Assembly (NCBI GenBank): GCA_964622455.1
Contig: CAZUQP010000022.1
Span: 62,001-126,000, forward strand
Direction: 5' to 3'
DNA length: 64,000 nt
Source of the DNA: CAZUQP01 sp964622455
Lineage (GTDB): Bacteria > Pseudomonadota > Gammaproteobacteria > DSM-16500
The position numbers and the translations under genes were made by a program. Of the stretch, positions 35,279 to 43,833 are shown in pieces (position 1 is the stretch's first letter; each line of letters begins with the position of its first letter). A model generated the notes under the pieces. The model worked only from the letters and a program-made list of their open reading frames with translations, made no database searches and was not told the DNA's origin.

Positions 35279-36254
35279 AAAATAGCATCCATACACCTGC
35301 CGCGACCAACCCTGATGCTGGGATTGTCAGAATCCATGCCCAAACAATATTGCGCGCAACTCCCCAGCGTACCGCTGCCACACTATGTAAAGAACCAACA
35401 CCTACGATGGCACCCGTAATCGTGTGTGTGGTTGATACGGGAATTCCTAACGCAGTCGCTAAAAATAAAGTGATGGCGCTTCCCGCTTCTGCACAAAAAC
35501 CACCGACCGGTTTTAGTTTAGTGATTTTCATGCCCATGGTTTTTACAATACGCCAACCGCCAAAAAAGGTGCCTAGGGCTATGACAAAATTACACGATAG
35601 TACGACCCAAAAGGGGATATAAAATGTCTTGCCTAATAGTCCAGCAGAAAATAATAAGATAGCAATAATGCCCATTGTTTTTTGCGCATCATTACCGCCG
35701 TGTCCAAGACTGATAAATGCAGAAGAAATTAATTGAAGTTTACGAAATAAATTATTAATACGATATGGCGTAAAATGAAAAAAATATTTAGCGATCAGAA
35801 ACATTAATAATAATCCGATGATAAATCCTAATAAAGGGGATATCACAATCGCTAGTAATACTTTTAAAATGCCCGATATTTCAAGCGATGCGAAACCCGC
35901 TTTGGCAAGACCTACGCCTAATAATCCGCCAATTAAAGCGTGTGATGAGCTCGAAGGTAAACCAAAATACCAGGTAAAAATATTCCAAAGAATGGCGCCG
36001 GTTAATGCAGCAAGAATCATTTGAGTGTTGATAATCGCAGGATCAACTAATCCTGTGCCAATCGTGTTGGCAACGTGCACACCAAAAAATAAAAAGGCAA
36101 TAAAATTAAAAAAAGCGGCCCACAATACGGCCCATTGCGGTTTTAATACGCGCGTTGAAACAATGGTTGCAATGGAATTGGCTGCATCATGAAATCCATT
36201 TAAAAAATCAAAAGCCAATGCAACAATAATTGTAATGATGATTAAGGTAATCAT
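35265..36254 (-). CDS. pit: Low-affinity inorganic phosphate transporter (Pit family)
   Basis: An inner-membrane symporter for phosphate or metal-phosphate. The PHO4 signatures are present twice, as expected for its inverted repeat: NGFHDAANSIATIVSTRVL near the N-terminus and SLGHGGNDAQKTMGIIA in the second half. About nine to ten membrane segments fit in 329 residues. The ATG directly abuts the stop of the DUF47 gene upstream, so the pair is an operon. DUF47/PhoU-like partners commonly regulate Pit transporters. Confidence 0.92.
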   Translation of the reverse strand: MITLIIITIIVALAFDFLNGFHDAANSIATIVSTRVLKPQWAVLWAAFFNFIAFLFFGVHVANTIGTGLVDPAIINTQMILAALTGAILWNIFTWYFGLPSSSSHALIGGLLGVGLAKAGFASLEISGILKVLLAIVISPLLGFIIGLLLMFLIAKYFFHFTPYRINNLFRKLQLISSAFISLGHGGNDAQKTMGIIAILLFSAGLLGKTFYIPFWVVLSCNFVIALGTFFGGWRIVKTMGMKITKLKPVGGFCAEAGSAITLFLATALGIPVSTTHTITGAIVGVGSLHSVAAVRWGVARNIVWAWILTIPASGLVAAGVWMLFFKSS

Positions 36255-36881
36255 TCAGGCATACTCAAGTACAATTCCTTTCATCATGTTGGCGACATCT
36301 TGACAGCGGTTGATCACTAATTTAGTTTGCGCATAAATTTCTTTGAGTTTAAAAAACTGTTTGAAATCTTTTTCTTCTAAAAATAATTGTTTTTCACCCG
36401 CCAATACGAGTTGATGCGCTTCACTTTCGATGCGGTTGATGTTGTCGCAATATTTTAAAATTTCGTCTGATTTTTTCAGTGAATGCAATCGATAAACCGC
36501 TTGATTTAATAAAATGCTTGCCTGCATAGCCAATTCTGCCAATTTGCTGATTTCTTCCGGTACTTTTTTTAATTGATAAAAAGGAAAACGTTGCGCGCAG
36601 CGATTAATTAAATCCAACACATCATCCAATCCCCCCGTTAATTCGTGAATATCATAACGATCAAATGGAGTAATGAATGTTTTGTGTAATAATTCAAATG
36701 TTTGATGGGTGATTTGATCACCTTCTTGTTCGTACGTTGCAATTGCATCTACATATTTTTGTTGTTTATCTAAATTATGCAAGAGGGTGTGAAATTGTGT
36801 GGTGGCAGTTACAAGCAGATCTGCTGTTTTTTGAAACAGTTTAAAGAAATTGTCCTGGCGCGGTAAAAATCGTCTTAGCAT
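36255..36881 (-). CDS. DUF47 (PhoU-like) Pit accessory protein
   Basis: An all-helical cytoplasmic protein of 208 residues, recognised from DNFFKLFQKTADLL, YEQEGDQITHQTFELLHKTF and the core ITPFDRYDIHELTGGLDDVLDLI. The conserved ExxxD and DxxE/D acidic pairs that bind metal in PhoU proteins are visible. I chose the ATG at 36881 with GGAG seven bases upstream. It is followed without a gap by pit, which indicates a role in phosphate-uptake control. Confidence 0.9.
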   Translation of the reverse strand: MLRRFLPRQDNFFKLFQKTADLLVTATTQFHTLLHNLDKQQKYVDAIATYEQEGDQITHQTFELLHKTFITPFDRYDIHELTGGLDDVLDLINRCAQRFPFYQLKKVPEEISKLAELAMQASILLNQAVYRLHSLKKSDEILKYCDNINRIESEAHQLVLAGEKQLFLEEKDFKQFFKLKEIYAQTKLVINRCQDVANMMKGIVLEYA

Positions 36882-36922
36882 ATTTTTTCTCCGTGACAAG
36901 CAAGCGCATTATAACATAATGC

Positions 36923-38404
36923 CTAATTGTCTGGGTACATCAAAGATTTTAAATCAATCGTTTGACGCTGAAGCGATTTAGCAGGTGTTTCATCTAAGTA
37001 GCTCACTTGAAAATATTTTTTATTTGCGAGGGAGGCTAATGATGTATCTTCTGGATATTGCAATAACATGGGAAACAATACTGATTCACCGATGACAGCG
37101 CGCCTGATGGCAGGTGTTGGGCTTAATCCCCAGATGTTTTGATAAGTCATCGCCATGGGTGGATGGTCAGATTGGTTAGGGTTTGGATAGTTGCCTACAT
37201 ACATAATGACATGGCCGCCAATATAGATAATGGTAAAAAATTTGTGGCCATTTTGCATTAAATAAGAAAGTCTTTGTTCTTGCGAGAAAGAAGTCATATC
37301 CACTAATCTGCCCGCATGGACTTGGTCTGATGAATGCCTTGGTATCCATAAGCCAAAGGGTGCAAAAAGACTTTTTAATTCAGCAGAACAATCATTGTAG
37401 AAATACATGCCGCCCCAGCCATAAGGACGATTAATGAGTGAATTCATGATGTCAGAAAAATGGTGCGGCGTTGCTTTGAATGGCATTAAAACAGCATCAT
37501 TTGATGAAAGAGCGGCGGTGTGAATTTCTGCGAAACCTTCTGCATTCACTGCTGGAATATCGAGAGTGATTCCGCTTTCAGTAGCATCTGCCGGAAATAA
37601 AGATCCGACATAAGCTGAAAATCGAAATATGTTTTTGTTATCGACGATTTTTGTTTGTGTCTGGACAATGGCGGCCAATTGTTTTTTAGCACGTGCTTGC
37701 CAAGTGTCAATGAATTGATTATCAGTGCGTGCAATCCCGCTGCTTTTGACCCAGCCAATGTAATCCGGTGTGACGACTAGCGTAAATGCATGATCGCGTG
37801 TGTCAGTGAGAATGTAGACAGGCGTTCCGGCCCAAAGCGATGACATTTGTAAATTATCAAACGGATAACCTTGTCCTGCGAGTTTATAACTATAAAAATG
37901 CACATCATCTGTCGGTAAAACGCGGGCTTTTAAATTATCCACTGCAATACCGCGATTATTGGCTTGATAGGTTAAATGATCAAATGAATCTAAATTGACA
38001 TTGTCACTGATATGGTTGATCCATTCATCGGAGTGAGGACGAAAGTTTTCGCCGTAACCGATTTGATCTTGCGGTTTGCTTTGGTTGCTATATGTTGTCA
38101 AAATAGTTTGTTCTACTGTTTTTAAATTGTTGGGTGCACTCATACGCAAAATTTGATTAATATAATCTGCATTCCAAGGAGAAAATGAACCAAAATAATG
38201 ATCATTCAATTCATCTAAACGTTTTTTTTGTATGTCTGCATCCAGTAATGGTTGATCATAATTAGGATCTGTTGGTTTAATCCAGTTAGTAATAGTTTGG
38301 TTATAGTTATCCAAGGGGAACACTGAAATGAGATCTTGATCTGCATAGCAGGTTAGGCATAATAAAAAACTGATGATGCTGATAAAAAATGATTTAGATA
38401 GCAT
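36923..38404 (-). CDS. Exported SH3-domain NlpC/P60 (C40) hydrolase
   Basis: A signal peptide (SFFISIISFLLCLTCYA) leads 493 residues. The middle has SH3b-like segments (about 160-225 and 255-310) and the C-terminal part the NlpC/P60 fold, with Cys339 in YFYNDCSAELKSLF and His398 in YIGGHVIMYVG as the probable catalytic pair. Most relatives have DCSG; here it is DCSA. Such enzymes cut peptides in peptidoglycan, in the periplasm. The gene overlaps the upstream DMT transporter gene by 11 bases. Confidence 0.85.
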   Translation of the reverse strand: MLSKSFFISIISFLLCLTCYADQDLISVFPLDNYNQTITNWIKPTDPNYDQPLLDADIQKKRLDELNDHYFGSFSPWNADYINQILRMSAPNNLKTVEQTILTTYSNQSKPQDQIGYGENFRPHSDEWINHISDNVNLDSFDHLTYQANNRGIAVDNLKARVLPTDDVHFYSYKLAGQGYPFDNLQMSSLWAGTPVYILTDTRDHAFTLVVTPDYIGWVKSSGIARTDNQFIDTWQARAKKQLAAIVQTQTKIVDNKNIFRFSAYVGSLFPADATESGITLDIPAVNAEGFAEIHTAALSSNDAVLMPFKATPHHFSDIMNSLINRPYGWGGMYFYNDCSAELKSLFAPFGLWIPRHSSDQVHAGRLVDMTSFSQEQRLSYLMQNGHKFFTIIYIGGHVIMYVGNYPNPNQSDHPPMAMTYQNIWGLSPTPAIRRAVIGESVLFPMLLQYPEDTSLASLANKKYFQVSYLDETPAKSLQRQTIDLKSLMYPDN

Positions 38405-39317
38405 ATTTTTTCTCGTAATTGGCTGAATAAATTTGGCGTTTAGTCACTAAGATCAATGAAAATAAAATAAATAATACGGCGGTTGCTGTCCACTGATTTA
38501 ATTTTTCATGAAAAATAATATAACCCCACATTAAGCCAGTAAGAGAGACAATGGTGTCAACTAAACTATAATAAACGGGACCTGCAATTTTAATAAATTG
38601 AAAAAATAAAATATATCCAATGCTTGATAAAATAATTTCTAATAAAATGACTGCATCTGGCAGCGTAAGTGGAAAATGCAATGCATAAAAACTATGGCTA
38701 TAGAAAACAAACGGCAGCAAAAATAAGCTTGAGCAAATGAGCGTGCCTGCCGCAAGTGAGGTTGAATCAGTGTTTATTGGTCGATAGCGGGCAATATATA
38801 CTGCAGAAAATGCAAAAGAGAACGGTGTTAATAACACTGATAAAACCCATGGCACCATCTCATGCGAAGGTAAACTGGTTTTAGGCAAGACAAGACACAT
38901 TAAGCCTAGCAATGCTAAGAAGACACCCGCTAATCGTGTCCAATGAAATAATTCAACACGTGCTAATAATGCAAGCGGATAAGCAATAATGGGCACTGTG
39001 TTAACGACGACCGCCAATAATCCAGCGGGTAAATGCGGAGCTGCAAAATACATATTCGTGTTGGGAATAACAATACCGGTCAATCCTGCAATGAGATAAT
39101 AACGAATATGCGGGACAGATATTTTAGTATTTGATTTATTTTGCTTAAAAGCAAATAGACTTAACAAAATAGCAGGACCAACCGATTGCCAAAAGCTGTA
39201 TCCAAAAGAAGGCACGCCGTGTGTTAACGCAAATCGGGCGATAGAATACCCCGTTCCCCAAATAAATCCGAGAAGCAGAAGCAGGGAAAGCGATAATATT
39301 TTTTTATTTGATATCAC
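38394..39317 (-). CDS. DMT-superfamily transporter (EamA)
   Basis: An integral membrane protein of 307 residues with about ten membrane segments in two EamA halves; the first starts LGFIWGTGYSIARFAL and the second ends with the typical GYIIFHEKLNQWTATAVLFILFSLILV. The substrate cannot be predicted. The start is GTG at 39317 with AGGT upstream. Its stop lies inside the start region of the C40 hydrolase gene, so the two are coupled. Confidence 0.85.
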   Translation of the reverse strand: MISNKKILSLSLLLLLGFIWGTGYSIARFALTHGVPSFGYSFWQSVGPAILLSLFAFKQNKSNTKISVPHIRYYLIAGLTGIVIPNTNMYFAAPHLPAGLLAVVVNTVPIIAYPLALLARVELFHWTRLAGVFLALLGLMCLVLPKTSLPSHEMVPWVLSVLLTPFSFAFSAVYIARYRPINTDSTSLAAGTLICSSLFLLPFVFYSHSFYALHFPLTLPDAVILLEIILSSIGYILFFQFIKIAGPVYYSLVDTIVSLTGLMWGYIIFHEKLNQWTATAVLFILFSLILVTKRQIYSANYEKKYAI

Positions 39318-39366
39318 GTAAATCGTACCTGTTTTGCATATTTTAGGATGCTTATATTAGCATAAA

Positions 39367-39390
39367 ATTGCTTTAAGCAATATATTGCTT
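39367..39390. promoter_or_regulatory. Operator-like palindrome before the DMT transporter gene
   Basis: ATTGCTTTAAGCAAT (39367-39381) is a perfect palindrome around a central T, and the half-site ATTGCTT recurs 17 bases further at 39384. On the minus strand TTGCTT is followed 15 bases later by TAATAT, so the palindrome would overlap a promoter. A binding protein is not identified; the neighbouring TumA-like regulator is one candidate. Confidence 0.4.
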
Positions 39391-39397
39391 ACGAAGG

Positions 39398-39784
39398 TTA
39401 TTTGTGAACTTTTGCCAAATTTTTATTTTCATGAATACCAAAAATCACATTAAATTGCGCAACCTTCGCAATGGGGCATATTGTTTTATTAATTTTTTCA
39501 AGTTTTATAAAACCATAAGCAGATAATGTTTTTAACGTTCTAGAAAGATTACTAGATTGACGTCCGCTCATTTCAGATAATTCACGTATAGAATTTGGTT
39601 TTCTCTCCATGATAATTTGTAGCAATGCCTGATTATCGTCACTTAACACTTCAGCAAGTGATCGAATTGAGGTGAACCAAATTTTGGGTTCATCAGAGCG
39701 TGGCTTGTATTCGCCTCGCGCAATAGCAAGCGTGCGCGCACGAATCTCTTTTTGCGACATAATACCAATCTTAATTGTTTTCAT
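39398..39784 (-). CDS. TumA-like winged-helix antitoxin
   Basis: A 128-residue DNA-binding protein. The winged helix-turn-helix is at about residues 50-105 (LLQIIMERKPNSIRELSEMSGRQSSNLSRTLKTL, then the wing AYGFIKLEK). It matches the HTH proteins of the MarR-like group that pair with TumE/DUF6516 toxins. The ATG at 39784 has GGAG seven bases upstream and begins one base after the toxin's TAA. It presumably neutralises the toxin and represses the operon; this rests on family knowledge. Confidence 0.78.
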   Translation of the reverse strand: MKTIKIGIMSQKEIRARTLAIARGEYKPRSDEPKIWFTSIRSLAEVLSDDNQALLQIIMERKPNSIRELSEMSGRQSSNLSRTLKTLSAYGFIKLEKINKTICPIAKVAQFNVIFGIHENKNLAKVHK

Positions 39785-39785
39785 A

Positions 39786-40154
39786 TTATTTCTCCTGTTC
39801 AAATCCTAGTGAATATAGGATCTTGTCGACTTCTAACCAAAAATCTTTAAGCAATTGATGAGCATCTATGAATAAATAAAATATCCCTTTATCTTCAGGA
39901 TTCCTATGGCGATGATCAAATGTTTTTCTATCTCGATGCTTCCCCTGTCTGCCCCCTTTTACAGCATGAGCGTTATCAAAGCCCATAATGCGTTTACCAT
40001 TACGATCATGAAGCGTTAAGCTATAGCGAATACCATGAGGTATCTCTTCTGTTTTTGGTACTTCGCGAGCTTCAAACTTCGTCCAATGTCCACCCGCTTG
40101 CTCGATTACGATTCCATCTAGATTCAGTAATACCTCAATACTATATTTGCTCAT
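39786..40154 (-). CDS. TumE-like toxin (DUF6516)
   Basis: A 122-residue protein of the TumE toxin family (DUF6516). The family core is visible in GIRYSLTLHDRNGKRIMGFDNAH, GRQGKHRDRKTFDHRHR and the C-terminal helix DFWLEVDKILYSLGF. A cluster of His, Arg and Asp residues at about 73-85 is the likely active centre. It precedes its antitoxin in the operon. The module sits between mfd and a DMT transporter gene. Confidence 0.78.
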   Translation of the reverse strand: MSKYSIEVLLNLDGIVIEQAGGHWTKFEAREVPKTEEIPHGIRYSLTLHDRNGKRIMGFDNAHAVKGGRQGKHRDRKTFDHRHRNPEDKGIFYLFIDAHQLLKDFWLEVDKILYSLGFEQEK

Positions 40155-40178
40155 TATTATGACCTGTTGATAACTATA

Positions 40179-40206
40179 ATTATAAATGATAAAATGACTT
40201 AGTCAA
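40179..40206 (-). promoter_or_regulatory. Sigma-70 promoter of the TumE/TumA-type operon
   Basis: On the minus strand TTGACT (40206-40201) and a perfect TATAAT (40184-40179) are 16 bases apart. The -10 overlaps the palindrome TATAATTATA. The toxin ATG follows 24 bases later. Confidence 0.65.
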
Positions 40207-40284
40207 ATCGAATTTTAAGCCTCTAAGGGATAAACATATCATTGGCTATTTGTTTCAGGGGGCTCTGGGCAGTTTAGAAACGAG

Positions 40285-43200
40285 CTACATCAGCAATACC
40301 AGTATATTTTCAAGCTGATGAATTCTATCATTACGTTCATGTGCGTCGAGATTAAAGCGTAACCGCGTAGGGCCATCTAAGCGAAAATGGGTCGATTTTT
40401 TTTGAATGAGTTGAATAATTTTGATAGGTTCAATATTGGGTTTTTCACTAAATTCAATTTTTCCACCTTTGTGGTTTGCTTCAATTTTTGTGATGCCAAG
40501 TGCTTCTGCTGTTTGTTTTAATAATTGAATGGCAAAAATATTTTTAATGGGTTCTGGCAAAAGACCAAATCGATCAATCATTTCAATTTGAATGTCATCA
40601 CATTCTCGAGGTGTTTTGGCACTTGCAATGCGTTTGTAAAATTGTAAACGTAAATGTGTATCAGGAAGATATGAATCTGGAATTAACGCAGGAATTTGTA
40701 AATCAATTTCAGTGCCTTGAGGAGCAGCATCATCTAAAACAGGTTCTTTTCCTGATTTTAATGATTGAACTGCGCGCGCGAGTAAATCCATATATAACGT
40801 AAAGCCAATGGTTTGCATATTACCGCTTTGACCTTCGCCCAATAATTCACCGGCGCCGCGAATTTCTAAATCATGTGTGGCCAGTGTAAAACCTACCCCT
40901 AAATCTTCTAAGGATGCGATCGCATCTAAACGTTTTTCGGCATCACTCGTTATCGTTTTTCGTGAAGGAATTAAGAGATAAGCATAGGCTTGATGATGTG
41001 ATCGCCCGACGCGGCCGCGTAATTGATGCAGTTGTGCTAAACCTAATTTATCTGCACGATTAATCACAATCGTATTAGCAGAAGGTACGTCAATACCGCT
41101 TTCAATAATAGTCGTGCACACTAACACATTAAAATGACGATGATAAAAATGCGACATCACTTGCTCAAGGTCACGCTCACGCATTTGCCCGTGCGCAATA
41201 CTGACGCGTGCTTCTGGAATTAATTTTTCTAATTCACGTGCCATTTTTTCAATGGTAGCCACATCATTATGTAAAAAATAAACCTGACCGCCGCGTAAAA
41301 TTTCACGCAAGATCGCTTCTTTTATAATGGAGACTTGGTATTCATGCACAAATGTTTTAATAGATAAACGTTTTGCGGGCGGCGTTGCAATCAGCGAAAG
41401 ATCACGAATACTGGCGAGTGCCATATTCAATGTGCGCGGAATAGGTGTTGCTGTCAGTGTTAAAATATCTACGTTTAAACGTAATGCTTTTAAACGTTCT
41501 TTTTGTCGTACGCCAAAGCGGTGTTCTTCATCAATGACTAACAAACCAAGCGATTTAAAGTGAATATTATTTTGTAATAATTTGTGTGTCCCAATCACAA
41601 TATCTATTTTGCCTTTTGAAATGCGTTCAATCATTTCTTTTTGTTGCTTACTCGATTTGAATCGCGACATCACATCAATTTGAATAGGCCAATCCGCAAA
41701 ACGATCTTGAAAATTATGATAATGTTGTTCTGCAAGTAATGTCGTTGGTACTAAAATGGCAACTTGTTTGCCATTTTGTACAGCAATAAAAGAAGCGCGC
41801 ATGGCTACTTCTGTTTTACCAAACCCAACATCGCCGCAAACGAGGCGGTCCATTGGTTTTGAAGAATGCATATCCTGGATGACTTCCGTAATCGCGCGTT
41901 CTTGATCAGGCGTTTCTTCAAAAGGAAATGCAGCGGCAAATGCAGCATATTGTCCATCCAGTTCTTGACAAGAAAACCCAGAACTTGCCTCACGCTTGGC
42001 ATAGATTTCTAATAATTCAGCCGCGACATCTTTGATTTGTTCAGAGGCTTTTCGTTTAGCGCGCTGCCATTGTTCGGTGCCTAAACGATGAAGAGGCGCA
42101 TGTTCTGGATCAGTGCCGCTATAACGGCTAATGACATGCAGTGATGATACTGGCACATATAATTTATCACCGCCTGCATATTCTATATGTAAAAATTCTG
42201 TTAATTGTTCGCCAACGTTCAGTGTCTTTAATCCAAGATAACGGCCAACACCGTGATCAATATGTACAATCGGCGCGCCTATTTGCAATTCAGCAAGATT
42301 TTTAATGAATGTGCCGAGATCTTGCTTTAATTCAGTGCGTCTGCGGCGCTGCATGATGCGCGCGCCAAATAATTGTGTTTCTGCAATGACAGTGATATTT
42401 TGATCGATCAGTGTTAACCCATGATCAAGCGGTGCGATAATCATGCCATGCTTTGTATTATCAGTAAGAAATTCTTTCCAATGATGGTATTGTTTGGGTC
42501 GTAATTGAATAGAATTAAATAATTGCAGCAATACTTCTCGCCGGCCTATGGTTTCTGCGCAAAATAATATGCGTCCTGAATAAGTAGAAAGAAATTTTTC
42601 GAGCGTTTGTAAAGGTTTTGATGCTTTATGGTCTAACGGAAATTCAATGGGTTCTGCTGTTTTGAAGATAAAAGTATTGGATTTTTCTTTTTGTGATGTT
42701 TCAGAATTCAATGCGAGATGAACTCTAGCGTATCGACCTATTTGCTGAAATATCTCTTCCGTAGGAATAAAAATTTTTGCAGGAGCCAATAAAGGACGCG
42801 TCACATTGTTGGCGCGTTGTTCATAACGCATATTGATTTCCTGCCAAAATTCGCGAGCTTTTGGGTAAATATTTCCAACTGTCACTAATAAAGCATCGGA
42901 AGAGAGATAATCAAATAAAGCGGCCGTTTTTTTAAAAAATAAAGGTAAATAATATTCAATGCCTGGTGTTGCAATGCCATCGCTTACATCTTGATATATC
43001 GGGCAATTGAGTGGATTGCCGCTAAATTCGCTGCGCCATTCTTCTCGAAAATATTCAATTCCTTCTTCTGTTAACGGAAATTCTTTGGCGGGCAATAATT
43101 CGATTTTATCGATTTTATCGAGAGAACGTTGAGTATCGGGTGAAAAGGTGCGAATTGAATCGATTTCATCATCGAATAAATCAATTCGGTAGGGTAAAGC

Positions 43201-43737
43201 ACTGCCCATGGGGAAAATATCGATTAAAGAACCGCGTACCGCAAATTCTCCATGTTCACTGACCGTGGTTACACAGCGGTATCCTGCTTTTTCTAAACGC
43301 AAACGGGTTGCTTCAAGAGGAAGTTTATCTTTAGGCGCCAGCAAAAAAGTATGGCCCTCTAAATAATCTCGCGGACATAAGCGCTGCATCAGCGTCGTGA
43401 TGGACGTAATCAAAGCGCCTTCTTTGAGAGTAGGCAATTGGTAAAGTGCGGTAAGCCTCCCAGAAATAATGTCTTGATGGGGAGAAAAATAATCATAGGG
43501 CAGGGTTTCCCAATCAGGAAATGGCAAAATAGCTTCAGAAGCTTGAAAAAAGGGGATTTCATATTGCAGCCGATTCGCTGTCAGTGTATCAGGGGTAATG
43601 ATTAATACGGGTTTTTTGCTATGCGTGATAATGGAGCTTAAAACTAAACCGACACTTGCGCCGTAAAGTCCTTGAAAATTAAATTGTTCGCCCTGTTTTT
43701 TAGGTATTGGCGGCTCAAATGGGTTGGCTATTGACAT
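40285..43737 (-). CDS. mfd: Transcription-repair coupling factor
   Basis: Mfd removes stalled RNA polymerase and recruits UvrA to lesions. The N-terminal UvrB-like region (about 1-340), the RNA-polymerase-interacting domain (about 480-550, IVHIDHGVGRYLGLKTL), and the translocase motor with GDVGFGKTEVAMRA, DEEHRFGVRQKERL, TLTATPIPRTLNMAL and QLRGRVGRS are all present, followed by the C-terminal regulatory domain. The 1150 residues equal the usual size. Confidence 0.97.
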   Translation of the reverse strand: MSIANPFEPPIPKKQGEQFNFQGLYGASVGLVLSSIITHSKKPVLIITPDTLTANRLQYEIPFFQASEAILPFPDWETLPYDYFSPHQDIISGRLTALYQLPTLKEGALITSITTLMQRLCPRDYLEGHTFLLAPKDKLPLEATRLRLEKAGYRCVTTVSEHGEFAVRGSLIDIFPMGSALPYRIDLFDDEIDSIRTFSPDTQRSLDKIDKIELLPAKEFPLTEEGIEYFREEWRSEFSGNPLNCPIYQDVSDGIATPGIEYYLPLFFKKTAALFDYLSSDALLVTVGNIYPKAREFWQEINMRYEQRANNVTRPLLAPAKIFIPTEEIFQQIGRYARVHLALNSETSQKEKSNTFIFKTAEPIEFPLDHKASKPLQTLEKFLSTYSGRILFCAETIGRREVLLQLFNSIQLRPKQYHHWKEFLTDNTKHGMIIAPLDHGLTLIDQNITVIAETQLFGARIMQRRRRTELKQDLGTFIKNLAELQIGAPIVHIDHGVGRYLGLKTLNVGEQLTEFLHIEYAGGDKLYVPVSSLHVISRYSGTDPEHAPLHRLGTEQWQRAKRKASEQIKDVAAELLEIYAKREASSGFSCQELDGQYAAFAAAFPFEETPDQERAITEVIQDMHSSKPMDRLVCGDVGFGKTEVAMRASFIAVQNGKQVAILVPTTLLAEQHYHNFQDRFADWPIQIDVMSRFKSSKQQKEMIERISKGKIDIVIGTHKLLQNNIHFKSLGLLVIDEEHRFGVRQKERLKALRLNVDILTLTATPIPRTLNMALASIRDLSLIATPPAKRLSIKTFVHEYQVSIIKEAILREILRGGQVYFLHNDVATIEKMARELEKLIPEARVSIAHGQMRERDLEQVMSHFYHRHFNVLVCTTIIESGIDVPSANTIVINRADKLGLAQLHQLRGRVGRSHHQAYAYLLIPSRKTITSDAEKRLDAIASLEDLGVGFTLATHDLEIRGAGELLGEGQSGNMQTIGFTLYMDLLARAVQSLKSGKEPVLDDAAPQGTEIDLQIPALIPDSYLPDTHLRLQFYKRIASAKTPRECDDIQIEMIDRFGLLPEPIKNIFAIQLLKQTAEALGITKIEANHKGGKIEFSEKPNIEPIKIIQLIQKKSTHFRLDGPTRLRFNLDAHERNDRIHQLENILVLLM

Positions 43738-43798
43738 GGCAGTTACATCATATTTGATAAATAAAAACGCGGTTATTTTAGCAGGTGAAAGTGGAAAG

Positions 43799-43807
43799 TG
43801 ATATACT
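43799..43807 (+). promoter_or_regulatory. Extended -10 promoter for the malic enzyme gene
   Basis: TGATATACT (TG, one base, TATACT) lies 26 bases before the ATG at 43834. No strong -35 is visible. The region is the divergent space between mfd and maeA. Confidence 0.5.
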
Positions 43808-43833
43808 AAAATCTTTATATTCGAGATGTATCG

